DNA of 64,000 nt from Halicephalobus mephisto (lineage: Eukaryota > Nematoda > Chromadorea > Rhabditida > Panagrolaimidae): the NCBI GenBank assembly GCA_009193035.1, contig SWDT01000003.1, positions 682,001 through 746,000 on the forward strand, given 5' to 3'. Position numbers and translations under genes: made by a program. Below are positions 47,585 through 56,619 of this stretch, piece after piece. Every line of letters begins with the position of its first letter. Position 1 is the stretch's first letter. A model generated the notes under the pieces. The model searched no databases. It was given only the letters and a program-made list of their open reading frames with translations, and was not told the DNA's origin.

Positions 47585-48422
47585 TTTTACTGACCAGAAC
47601 ATTTCATATGCATCGTATTGAAACACTCGAGACGGAAAAAAGTTTTGCACTTTGAACATCTAGTTGCTACTTTTTTCGCCTTGTTGCAAGCAGTCTTCGA
47701 GTCTTCTTACTGAGCATGTTTTTAATAGGATCCTCGGCATCATCTTTTGAATTGACTATGAGGTCCCAATTTTTCCAGTTTATGTTTTGTGGTTGGGGTA
47801 GATGAACGGATATTGTTCAACAGCTCGGCAAATATTCTTCTTTTATAATCATTCAGCTTGATGTTGCCGACGGCAATCTTGTATAAGACCCATGAGTTTA
47901 TTAGCATTGTTTGGGTCACAATATGAAAAAAAAGCCGAATATACCATTTTGTTGTACACCTCACAAAAAGAGTATACGAACACATCTGATCCGAAATATC
48001 AACATACATATTCCCTTTATTTTAGTCTTCTATAACCCTTGGCTTCTGGGTTTCACCATTATGGGCATCATCATGTCGAGTAGAGCATCAAAATGTCACG
48101 CCTGTCTTTGTACTTCAGGATCATGATTCCATTCTTTTGGCAGACTGCAGTGTTTCCACGCTTCAACTTTTTCTGGAGTATCTTCTTTGGAAGGCCTTTA
48201 TGATTCTTCCTACATGTCCCAATGAAATTTGTTTTTCTGTCAATAAGTTTCTCAGCCAAAGGTAGTCCAGTATAATATTTATCAGTATAAACGTCTCTTC
48301 CAGCTTCCGAATATTTGCCAGCCAATTCCAAAACTACTTTCTCACTAACACTAGCATTCTGGCATGCTTCTTTTCCAATGTATACTTTCGTACAACGCGT
48401 ATTACCACTGTCTCCACAAATC
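47585..48422 (-). pseudogene. piggyBac-type transposase fragment, frameshifted
   Basis: The minus strand encodes consecutive pieces of a piggyBac (DDE_Tnp_1_7) transposase. First comes CTKVYIGKEACQNASVS running into LAGKYSEAGRDVYTDKYY and TGLPLAEKLIDRKTNFIGT plus RKNHKGLP (the region with the catalytic Asp in the TDKYYT motif). After a frame change comes TLFVRCTTKWYIRLFFHIV and NSWVLYKIAVGN. Finally, after another change, comes the C-terminal cysteine finger CSKCKTFFRLECF...MHMKCSGQ. The N-terminal half, including the first catalytic Asp, is missing. At least two frame changes make it nonfunctional. It is abutted on its 5' side by a TTAA-bounded MITE. Confidence 0.85.
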
Positions 48423-48581
48423 TTAACACGTTGACGACCGAGCGTGTTTTTGGCTGGCGGGCGATTGGGACCAGCCGTTTTTTTGGCGTTCGTTTCTTAC
48501 GATTTATTTCTGGGTCGTATTGTCCCAACGTGCCACCAACTTACGACCCAGAAATGACTCGTATTCTCGTCAACGTGTTAA
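48423..48581. mobile_element. TTAA-flanked piggyBac-type MITE
   Basis: The 159-bp block begins TTAACACGTTGACGA and ends with its exact reverse complement TCGTCAACGTGTTAA. This gives TTAA target duplications and 11-bp terminal inverted repeats (CACGTTGACGA), the signature of a nonautonomous piggyBac relative. The interior has a further inverted pair (TTTCTGGGTCGTA and TACGACCCAGAAA). It sits exactly where the piggyBac transposase frame breaks off. Confidence 0.8.
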
Positions 48582-48867
48582 ACAGTTTGATCCCGTATCG
48601 ATGACGTTAGTTTGGAATGTATTGACGGAGAACGATTTTCCCTCGAAAAGGAACAAGCGATTCGAATAGTGTAAAATTACCATTTCTAGTGAACCCACAG
48701 CACCTACCTCTCCCGAAGGGGGTATACGGAGCGTTACGCGAGATTTGGTAATTATGCGTTTTATACTCCTGGTACCAGCCTTTCGCTGATGATAGAGGCC
48801 AGCGGAGGGGTTTGAGTTATTTATATGAGCCGGTCAATTTTTCTTGAGTATAAATGTTTATTAAAAC

Positions 48868-49060
48868 TTTAGAACCATTGACAAATTACGACATTACAAA
48901 TCTAGCTAAAGAATTTTCGAGGGGTATTCATGAGGAATGGTCTTCTTGGTAAAATTAATGATGAAGAATGTAGAGTTGTAAATTTAGATATCAGCGTAGC
49001 TAGTGATACTCATTGGGTCTGTTATTACAAGAATAATGAAAAGTGTTGGAGAAGGTAAAT
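48868..49060 (+). pseudogene. Maverick adenain-like cysteine protease fragment
   Basis: Two adjoining pieces match the N-terminal half of the Polinton/Maverick protease (the capsid-maturation protease of the adenovirus type). PLTNYDITNLAKE comes first; then, after a frame change near 48915, FRGVFMRNGLLGKI, ECRVVNLDI and THWVCYYKN. The THW histidine corresponds to the catalytic His. The catalytic Cys region is absent. Short and frameshifted, so a dead relic. Confidence 0.75.
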
Positions 49061-49436
49061 TCCTTTGAAGGTGAACCAAACAAATTCACTTAGACCGTAT
49101 GTTATAACGTGAGATATGTTATAGTGAGGGTATGTTATGTCGCGATTCGACTGTACTCTCTTCTTACTTGTGATCCACACTTGAAGTAAAGCTTGTTTGG
49201 ATGTTGTGGAGACAGTAGGAGCTGTACTATCTTCTGCGAGATTAAAACCATAGGTGTTCCCACACCTCAGACACCACACTACTACACCTTTATTGCAACA
49301 CAATTTTATTTTTTGATCCCTTTAATTATACAAAAGTACCGTAATCCAAAAAAGTTTAAATTAATTTTCATGTGACTATCCTTTTCCTCATTTGTTATTC
49401 TCAGTGATGACCAGGGATCTCAGATTTGCAGACAAA

Positions 49437-49703
49437 TTATGTCTTAGAAACGCTGAAGGCGTCAGTTACAATGAACATGGGGAGATTATCCTTATTGGCT
49501 TCCGAGCAACATGAGGAGCTGCCCGTACAGCAAGTCGTATGATCGCTGCAGCAGATGGCATTCGCTGCAGGGCAGCAGCCGGTGATAGTACCGTCATAGA
49601 TACAGCATGTGCCAGTCACACCGCCAACAGTGCAGGAACACGACTGCGAAACAACAGCAGAAACGAAGAGGGAGATTAAAATGCAAGAAACCAAAATCTT
49701 CAT
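49437..49703 (-). CDS. Small secreted single-granulin-domain protein
   Basis: Complete 88-residue gene on one exon with a spliced-leader-like acceptor (AATTTCAG ending at 49731) before the ATG. A clear signal peptide (MKILVSCILISLFVSAVVSQ) is followed by a cysteine array typical of a granulin/epithelin module: CSC, CC, CCPAANAICCSDHTTCC, CC. Granulins are secreted or lysosomal growth-factor-like peptides. The C-terminal 17 residues are Cys-free. It lies between Maverick protease and capsid-associated relics but, unlike them, is intact and has host-type 5' signals. It may be a host gene, or cargo once carried by the element. No progranulin-like multimodule array is present. Confidence 0.75.
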   Translation of the reverse strand: MKILVSCILISLFVSAVVSQSCSCTVGGVTGTCCIYDGTITGCCPAANAICCSDHTTCCTGSSSCCSEANKDNLPMFIVTDAFSVSKT

Positions 49704-50209
49704 TTCGTCGAGAATGTATCGAGTTACTCCTGAAATTTGGATAATTAGAGCTTATTAGAGCATTCGAATACAACAGGCTATTATAATGATATCACCATAA
49801 TCGCTATAAAGTCACTAATTATAAAAACAACGCCTTACAAAAAGGCATTATCAAACAACTTAAAGGATAGCCTGGTCAGCAGGAAGATGGAAAAAGACAA
49901 GTTCATTTTAATTGAGAAGAGAAACTGATTTTAAGAGATATTTTTCCTCGTTATATACATAATCGTAGTTATGAAATCCGGAACTAAGCCTGACTGATAA
50001 TCTACACAAGAACACAATCACCACCCAATTAAAGGCGGGGAACATGTGTCTCATTGAAAGAAAATAATTCCTTATCCATCTTGTGACCAATGATATCTTT
50101 GTTTGTGGAATATTATTTCATTGAAATGGGAGGAAATTCATTGACAACCGTAACAAATATCTCACATACTGTACTTTAAAAAAAATTATACATTTTTCTT
50201 AATTCATAA

Positions 50210-50710
50210 ATGAAAATTTTCATTTTACAACTAATATCCGACGATTCAACTTTTGAGTATTCTTTTCCACAAGAGTTTCTGCGTAAGAAGTATAAAATAA
50301 AAGTTATAAAATTGTATGGTTATTTAGAAATTAAGAATAAAATGAACATAAATCATATAAAAAATAAAAATGATCAAAATAATAATGAAAAGAACAAAGA
50401 TTATGTTATAGAACTTCATAGAGATAATCGGCTCCCTCGAACTTTTACTCAGGTAATACCAATAACATTGATAATATATATTACTTGCAATTTAATTGAA
50501 GATCGTTATGTTAATAAAAAACATTCAATTCAATTTATAGATTTAGACTTAATGATGAAATAGAAATAGAACCAAAAAATACTATTATCATGAAGTTACT
50601 AATAGACCAAATAAAATAAATTTAGAATTGGTGGATATTAACAATACTTTGATTGGTTTTAAGAACATTAACGTTTTTATTGAATTGGATTTGAAAGAGA
50701 TGCTATAAAG
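50210..50710 (+). pseudogene. Maverick capsid-associated (minor structural) protein, broken
   Basis: The frame starting at 50210 begins KIFILQLISDDSTFEYSF and continues KYKIKVIKLYGYLEIKNKM. This is the style of the Polinton structural protein that opens with a short beta segment and a Tyr-rich I-x-N-K motif. After the stop at 50563 a shifted frame continues NRPNKINLELVDINNTLIGF and NVFIELDL, matching the expected end of such a protein. At least one frameshift, and likely deletions in the middle. Confidence 0.5.
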
Positions 50711-50815
50711 AAATTACCGTAAAACCTCTAATAGAAGTGCTGCCCATCTATTGTTCAATCCTTTAAAAATGGTGCCCGTCTATTGGAGGTGCCCTTCTAT
50801 TAGAAGTATTACAGT
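50705..50815. repeat. Imperfect palindromic repeat, CCTCTAATAGAAGTGC
   Basis: ACCTCTAATAGAAGTGCTGC at 50725 and GGAGGTGCCCTTCTATTAGA at about 50785 form an imperfect inverted pair with CCCATCTATTG / CCCGTCTATTGG internal copies. Probably a small MITE that has overwritten the end of a minus-strand frame. Confidence 0.45.
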
Positions 50816-51010
50816 AATTATGATTAATCTTATTTTCAGTATATGGAGGGATTGTCTTAAATCCAGAACCTGTTACATTTTTTCCTACCAGATAAACGAC
50901 GAATTCTTTATTTGCCTTTGCTAATTTCTTTTTTCTAGGCTTTTTTGATGAGACTTTATTATTGGGTTTTTTAATTATTTTAACATAATCATTAATCAAT
51001 GGTCTACTCT
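50816..51010 (-). pseudogene. Lys-rich minus-strand ORF remnant in Maverick
   Basis: The minus strand from about 51010 reads RPLINDYVKIIKKPNNKVSS, then KKPRKKKLAKANKEFVVYLV and GSGFKTIPPYTE, where it runs into the palindromic repeat. Lys-rich and short. It follows the glycoprotein ORF on the same strand after a roughly 130-bp gap. No family recognised. It may be part of a lost Maverick gene. Confidence 0.3.
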
Positions 51011-51135
51011 CCTCATGACTCTATATCATGGACTTCGATCAGCTTGATTTTATTATTAATATTTTTATCTATAGTTTATCTTTATTATTTTTTCCGTCAT
51101 CGAAAACACAAACACCATCTATTATTTTAAATTTT

Positions 51136-52740
51136 TTAACTCTTATTTAATGAGAGCACAGATAGGAAGTTAGTTAAACTTGCCTTTCTTTCAACTTTAA
51201 GAGGTTTCATTTCTATTTTTTCACTTGAAAATAACTCTTCTTTAATCGAAACTAATTTTACTTTACTTTGTTCCCTTTTACTTAAAGAAAACTGTGGTGA
51301 TACAACATAAATCAAAGATCTAGCAATAAATACATAAATTAGTGTTGAAGCAATTGTTACATAAACTCTCCAGTACTTCAAGTAATAAGATTCGAATAAA
51401 CTATCCAAATCGTTTAGGATTTCATAGGGTATCATTGAGTTCTGCTCATTTTCCTTTAATTCCACTTCAGCATTTGACATCTGCCTCATCTCATTTAGTA
51501 ATTCTTCTTCGATATCAGTCTTCACATCATTGAAAATATGTTATTTAAAAATTACTTTAGTATTTAAAAGCCGTAAGTCATAGTTATTCTTTATTTGAAT
51601 GTTTTTTAAATTAGTGAAATTACTAGTATGGAAGCTAATAGCATTAGTAATGACATCGTCTTTCATATACCAAATTTTATCATTATACTTCTTAATTTTT
51701 ATAGGTATATAACCTTTAATATCATTTAGACCAGTAAATTCAATCAGGTTATTATCAACTTCTTTACAGAATTTAACTTCAATAATACTATTATTAATTA
51801 CTTTAACATCAACTGCAGTGTAATTTAAAACTTTTCGAATAAATTTCTTTGGATTCTCCTTCAACAAAATTTCTAAAATTTTATTATGATCATTGAACAT
51901 TTGACAAAAAGTTTCTGTTAAATGTCTTAATTGATTCTTGATATTATTTTCTAGATATTGTAGTTCTCCTGCTTCTTGAAAGGTTTTAACTGAGTTGTGA
52001 TCCGATCTTTTTTCTCTAATAGATTTTAAAGCATAACCTTCTGAGGTTAATTGTAAATTATCTCCACAATCAGTCATGAAGTTATCTATTAAATTTAAAG
52101 CTATTTGATAAGCATTATTGATCCAAAAATCAGCATTAAAGTAACCCTTAAGAACTCCAATAGAAATGAATTTACAGTTTTGTTTATCATTCACTTCCCA
52201 AACCATTAATTCATTTGGTTTAATCTTACATCTACCTTTTGAATACTCACACTTATTCATATCAACTAGAACATTAGTAGGACGTCTTTGGTTATAATGA
52301 GAAAAAACTTTAGTCTCAATTAAAACACAATTCTCTTTCAAATAATGCTTGGCTTTGAATAAACTAGTAAATCTGTTTGGATATTCGATAGAAACTTTAT
52401 TAGTGCGATATGAATGTTCCCCTTTTTTCAAAGTTCTAAATTCACAGACTTTACTTTTTATCATGTCATTACATTCTTTTATCCTAATGTCTTTATTATT
52501 AATTTCTTTTTCAACTAAATGTTGATATCCATATAAATCAGTATATAAAGGAACTTCAGTGATAACTTTTTTGCATAAATGAGCGTTTGAAATATATTCT
52601 ATAGTATTAGGTTTAAAGATTTCATAGTTTTTTACTTTTATTTTGTCTCTATAGTTGAAATTACATTTTGGTAATTGAGGAAAATTAAAATATTGTTTTG
52701 GAGAATTATTAGTACTGTAGACATAAAGATAGGAGTTAAA
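51136..52740 (-). pseudogene. Envelope-like viral glycoprotein relic, one in-frame stop
   Basis: Minus-strand frame of about 530 codons, open from about 52740 to 51136 apart from a single TAA at 51543-51541. The upper 400 residues form a Cys- and Asn-rich ectodomain with paired cysteines and conserved-looking Trp-x-Cys spacing. The part after the stop holds a membrane-proximal helix, one transmembrane segment (about 22 residues) and a Lys-rich cytosolic tail, so the whole looks like a type I viral fusion glycoprotein. Nematode Mavericks are known to carry a fusogen, and this position in the element fits. The 5' end lacks a start codon and signal peptide; the frame runs into unrelated DNA near 52750. 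Both the lost start and the stop make it nonfunctional. Which fusogen class it belongs to cannot be told by eye. Confidence 0.6.
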
Positions 52741-53020
52741 TCGCGAACGGCCTAGACAGAATGCCAAAAGCTCCGCCCAGTCAGCCGACGCCTGGGAGGT
52801 GGGACTAAAGTGTTAGAGAGTCAGCCTTTGAGAAAATCCAACTCTAACCTGGTTCGAGTTTGACTCCGGTCAGACAAGGACCTTTCCTCTCTCTGTTCTA
52901 TGCTTATATTGAGATAAACAAGCTTAATTGCTAATGGTAGGAACCAACAGTTTTCCGTCGAATCAAGGAGCTCCCAAGGTGTCACACCATCGACATCCAC
53001 ACAACCAACACTAAAAAGAT

Positions 53021-53449
53021 ATGAGTGGGATGAAAGAACATTTCGATTTTAGTGACTATCCAAAAGATCATGTATTATGTGACGAAATAAATAAGAAAGT
53101 AATTGGGAAGTTTAAAGATGAACTAAATAGAACTATTATGACTGAAATTGTTGCATTGAAACCAAAACAATATGCATATAAAACCGGAGATGGCAAAGAG
53201 ACTAACAAATCAAAGAGTGTTAAAAAGAATGTAATCAAAACTTTAAAAGTCGATGATTACAACAGATGTTTACTTGAAAGTATAGTAATTAGAAAAGAGC
53301 AATTTTTGATTCAAGATAAAAAGCATACAATTTACACTTTAAATAAAATAAAGTTGCATTGAGCGGTGATCATAATATTAGGGAAGAGTATAAAAGATAT
53401 ATTTTAATAAATAAAATTGATACATTAGCTCATGGACATTATAGAATTT
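53021..53449 (+). pseudogene. Maverick protein-primed DNA polymerase B, C-terminal fragment
   Basis: The frame from 53021 to about 53345 reads as the C-terminal thumb region of a Polinton/Maverick family-B polymerase: HFDFSDYPKDH, NKKVIGKFKDEL, TEIVALKPKQYAY, SVKKNVIKTL, DDYNRCLL and HTIYTLNKI. After a one-base frame change near 53350 the expected ending follows in another phase (KVALSGDHN then DTLAHGHYRI, stop at 53449). The exonuclease and palm domains are absent. Strongest single piece of evidence for a Maverick here. Confidence 0.85.
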
Positions 53450-53751
53450 AGAACTAACAGTTATTAAGTATTTAACTAAACTGATCAAAATAATAACATG
53501 TTCAGTGAAATTTTTATTAAGGTTTTTAATTCTGTAATAAGAATAAATTCTACAACATTCAGTCGAAAACAAGTTGGTGTGAGTAGAAATTTATTTCTTT
53601 ATTTTCTAAAGTACAAAATTTTCAAAAACCTCTCGCAATTATATTAAATAAAACCAACAAAAATTTGCCAAATATGAAACCAATAACGAACAAATGGGGA
53701 ACACATTTTTATTTCATTAAATCCGGCTTTATAATGTACAAGAGACAATAA

Positions 53752-54394
53752 TCACTTTTTGATCAGCTTGAACGTATCGGTCTCCCAGTCCACGTCAATC
53801 GATAACTTCAGCTTGCACATCGCATCCGCTCCAAGAATGTTGACGAAGTCGAAATTGCCCTTCGAACATTTGCACTCGATTCGACTGCTTTGATCCTAAA
53901 CATAAAATTATTCGTCAAATTTTAAACAAATGAAAAATAAACCTGGATTGCAAAATAGTAGACTGCATGTTCATCGCTGGCCACAACATTACCGGTGCCA
54001 AAGAATGCTTCCAATGACTTTTCGGTGAGGCAAGTAAAAGGTGATCCAGTCTCCACGAGAAACCAAATGTTGATGACTTTCGAATTCGGTTTTCCTGCAC
54101 GCTGAACAACCAACGGAATCATGTAGCGGATGTTTCTACCATGAATAATGCCGCTTATTGGAAAAGGCGGAGAAGAAAAAGTGCCGGGGCCCAAATGCTC
54201 AATTTCATTGCCTTTGCCAATTGCTTGAAGCTCTCTCTCATCGATGTCGCTGACCAAAACATCGAAGTCATCGTACGGAATGGCCAAGAACTCGAAAGAA
54301 TGATGTTTTCCGCTAGAAGATGAAGAGCTCTAAAATTGAGTAAAATTAGGGGGTGAAATTGTAGAAAAACACTTATTTTGTCGTGATCACTCAT
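53752..54394 (-). CDS. Retropepsin-like aspartic protease fold, Glu for catalytic Asp
   Basis: Minus-strand exons 54394-54371, 54329-53943 and 53895-53752 join in phase to 184 residues with no stop. After a Ser-rich start (MSDHDKISSSSSSS) and a roughly 60-residue acidic stretch comes IHGRNIRYMIPLVVQ, then the active-site strand NIWFLVETGSPFTCLT. Here the invariant Asp of the DTG/DSG motif is Glu (GAG). The matching second half ends NILGADAMCKLKLSID, the ILGxDxL strand of retropepsins and DDI1-type proteases. Exon 1's donor (AGT|GTTTTT) is the weakest joint. All exons are open although flanked by dead transposon pieces, suggesting a retained host or domesticated gene. It could be a pseudoprotease. 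It is not a Maverick gene, since those encode a cysteine protease. Confidence 0.6.
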
Positions 54395-54447
54395 TTTCTG
54401 CGTTGAAGAGACACATCAGAAAAATCAATGAATGAAGAAAATATATA

Positions 54448-56023
54448 CAGTAGCGAGCGAAAAAAAGTTGACACCTAACTTTTTTGGTTTTAATTTTAAG
54501 TAATTTGCTTCTTTTCTTTATTTGAGTGAAATTTGTTCTAAATTAGTTCAAAATAGTTGAAAGCATTAATTAATAACAAAAAAATACTATTCTACTACCA
54601 ATTTACAAACTACTGGTAATACTTTCGAATGTACGCGCGAGCGAAAAAAAGTTGACGGTTTGTTCCTGACAAAATTTCTACTGTGAATAGAAGGTAAGTT
54701 TTGTTATTTTTGATTCAATTACTAATTGATAGCTTCTAGATGTCTCGTCAAAAGCAATTAACTGTTGAAACACGACTGGCAATCGTTGAGGCCGTTGTTA
54801 GACGTAAAGAAAGTTATCGAATAGTAGCACAGCGTTTCCATTGCTCTGTTAATGCTGTAAGCAAACTATGAAGAAGTACAAGACATATGGCACTGTGGAA
54901 CGTCTAGATGGGAGTGGGAGAAAGAGAAAAACGACGAAACGGAAGATCAGATTCTCAGAAGAATGTCCGTTGAAGATCCATGGAAAACCGCTGTTGATCT
55001 TAATGCTCAAATGAGAAGTAACTATAATGTGGATGTTCATCCAACAACGACGAGAAAGAGACTACGTGAAATGGAGCTCTATGGACGTCGCCCAGCAAAT
55101 AAACCTGCTATTTCTGCGGAAAATAGAGCTGCTCGTCTTCGATTCGCCCTGAACCCCGCGATTGGACTCCTGAGATGTGGAATAAAGTTCTATGGTCTGA
55201 TGAAATACGGTTAAGTTGTTCTCTTCAGATGGGATACGTTAGTTAGACGCCCAGAGCGCGAAAGATTCAATCCACGTTACGTATTACCAACTGTAAAGCA
55301 CGGTGGAGGTAGTATAACTTTATGGGGGTGTTTTACCCGAGACGGAGTAGGTCCATTATATCGTCTAAATCGAATAATGGATGCTGCTTATTACCGGGAT
55401 ATTTTATCTGAGCAAATGCTTCCATTTGCAACCGAAAACTTGCCATCTGGATGGATTTTCCAGCAGAATAATGACCCAAAACATACCTCCAATTTAGCTA
55501 AAAACTTTCTCAAGAAGAAAAAAGTTAAAGTTCTTGAGTGGCCTGCTCAGTCTCCTGATCTAAATCCCATTGAACATCTTTGGGAGGATCTTAAGAGACG
55601 GGCTAGTTCAATTAAAACTAAAAATGCAGATGAGAAGTTTAAGCTTTTGGAGGAAACCTGGAAGAAAATTCCAGGTAATGTTTTGCGTACTCTTGTTGAT
55701 TCCATGCCTGCCAGATGTCGTGCAGTTCTTCGAGCAAAAGGTGGACCGACAAAATATTAATATTGTTTTGGTTGTTGTTGTTATTTTTAAATAAAAATAG
55801 GTTAGTAGTTAGTGTCAACTTTTTTTCGCTCGCGCGTACATTCGAAAGTATTACCAGAAGTTTGTAAATTGGTAGTAGAATAGTATTTTTTTGTTATTAA
55901 TTAATGCTTTCAACTATTTTGAACTAATTTAGAACAAATTTCACTCAAATAAAAGAAAAGAAGCAAATTACTTAAAATTAAAACCAAAAAAGTTAGGTGT
56001 CAACTTTTTTTCGCTCGCTACTG
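54448..56023. mobile_element. Tc1-like DNA transposon with IR/DR long terminal repeats
   Basis: 1,576-bp element flanked by TA duplications (54446-54447 and 56024-56025) and starting CAGTAGCGAGCG. The ends are inverted repeats of about 210 bp (54448-54656 and 55813-56023) that differ at only two or three places. Each end carries two direct copies of GCGAGCGAAAAAAAGTTGAC, one at the tip and one at the inner edge, the IR/DR layout of some Tc1/mariner families in which transposase binds both sites. The transposase inside is broken. Confidence 0.93.
54740..55760 (+). pseudogene. Tc1-like transposase, frameshifted and catalytically dead
   Basis: Starts MSRQKQLTVETRLAIVEAVV with a helix-turn-helix (SYRIVAQRFHCSVNAVSKL). 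It then needs at least four frame changes (near 54868, 54925, 55155 and 55215) to reach the DDE core (VLWSDE, GGGSITLWGCF, SPDLNPIEHLWEDL). The second catalytic Asp, expected in QQDNDPKH, is Asn here (QQNNDPKH); the first Asp and the Glu with DD34E spacing remain. It ends KGGPTKY at 55760. Confidence 0.92.
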
Positions 56024-56129
56024 TATATATATATATATAAAGACATGAATGCGAAAAATTTGAATAAACAATCTACTTCAGAAGACTTCAAAGATGTTGT
56101 TTTAGTTGTTTTATGAACTGATTAAAATC

Positions 56130-56460
56130 ACTTTTGTTTAATGTTGTACAAGTTTCGATTATCCCTGGATCCCCTCTGGCATGTGGCCTACATCCCGGAC
56201 TCTGTCAAGGAAAACCGAAAATATCAGAGGCAAAGTTACCTTTTCGGTGGGGAACAGAAGAAGACGATTCCATCTCAATTCAGTGTCTTCAGTACGGCCG
56301 CTTCGCAGGCACCCTGAGCCTTGTGCCTTCGGTTGAGTCTTTTGAGCTGGCACAAGGTCTAGCAGATACGCTTTCCGATTCGCCTACAGAGATCCCGTGT
56401 CTGTTTTCTCCGACTTCGTTCTTCAAAAACAAGTTTCGTGTTTTTAATTAAGAAATATCA
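56130..56460. other. GC-rich patch of unknown nature
   Basis: Between the Tc1-like element and the duplicated segment lies about 300 bp of much higher GC content. It is open for 105 codons on the plus strand (ending LFSPTSFFKNKFRVFN) and for 64 on the minus, and also reads FRLSLDPLWHVAYIPDSVKE in a second plus frame. No family recognised in any frame. Perhaps a fragment of a gene or transposon. Confidence 0.35.
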
Positions 56461-56619
56461 CTTCATAAAAATTCCATACTTCGTGACAGTTTCAATATAA
56501 AGGTTCTGAGTTGTCAGTTTGAGATAGGAATTGAGAAGACCTAAGCTGAGGGGACGTGCTTGAAGTGAGATGCTCAAGTCCAAGTCCGAGATGAATATCC
56601 TCATCCAAGGTATAGGAAT

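Larger units (their letters stand above)
48860..53450. mobile_element. Decayed Maverick/Polinton-type element
   Basis: Remains of a large self-synthesising DNA transposon related to adintoviruses. Within 4.6 kb lie an adenain-like protease fragment (+), a capsid-associated protein fragment (+), an envelope-like glycoprotein (-) and the C-terminus of a protein-primed family-B DNA polymerase (+). Integrase, packaging ATPase and the major capsid protein were not found, so most of an element that is normally 15-20 kb is gone. Terminal inverted repeats were not recognised and boundaries are approximate. A granulin-like gene lies inside. Confidence 0.75.

Noticed and set aside
48334..48528. Minus-strand 64-codon frame over the MITE
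   Set aside because: It crosses the MITE boundary; the real transposase remnant uses another frame.
52740..52767. Non-ATG start of the glycoprotein frame
   Set aside because: The first codons lie in unrelated DNA at a junction; the gene's true 5' end is missing.
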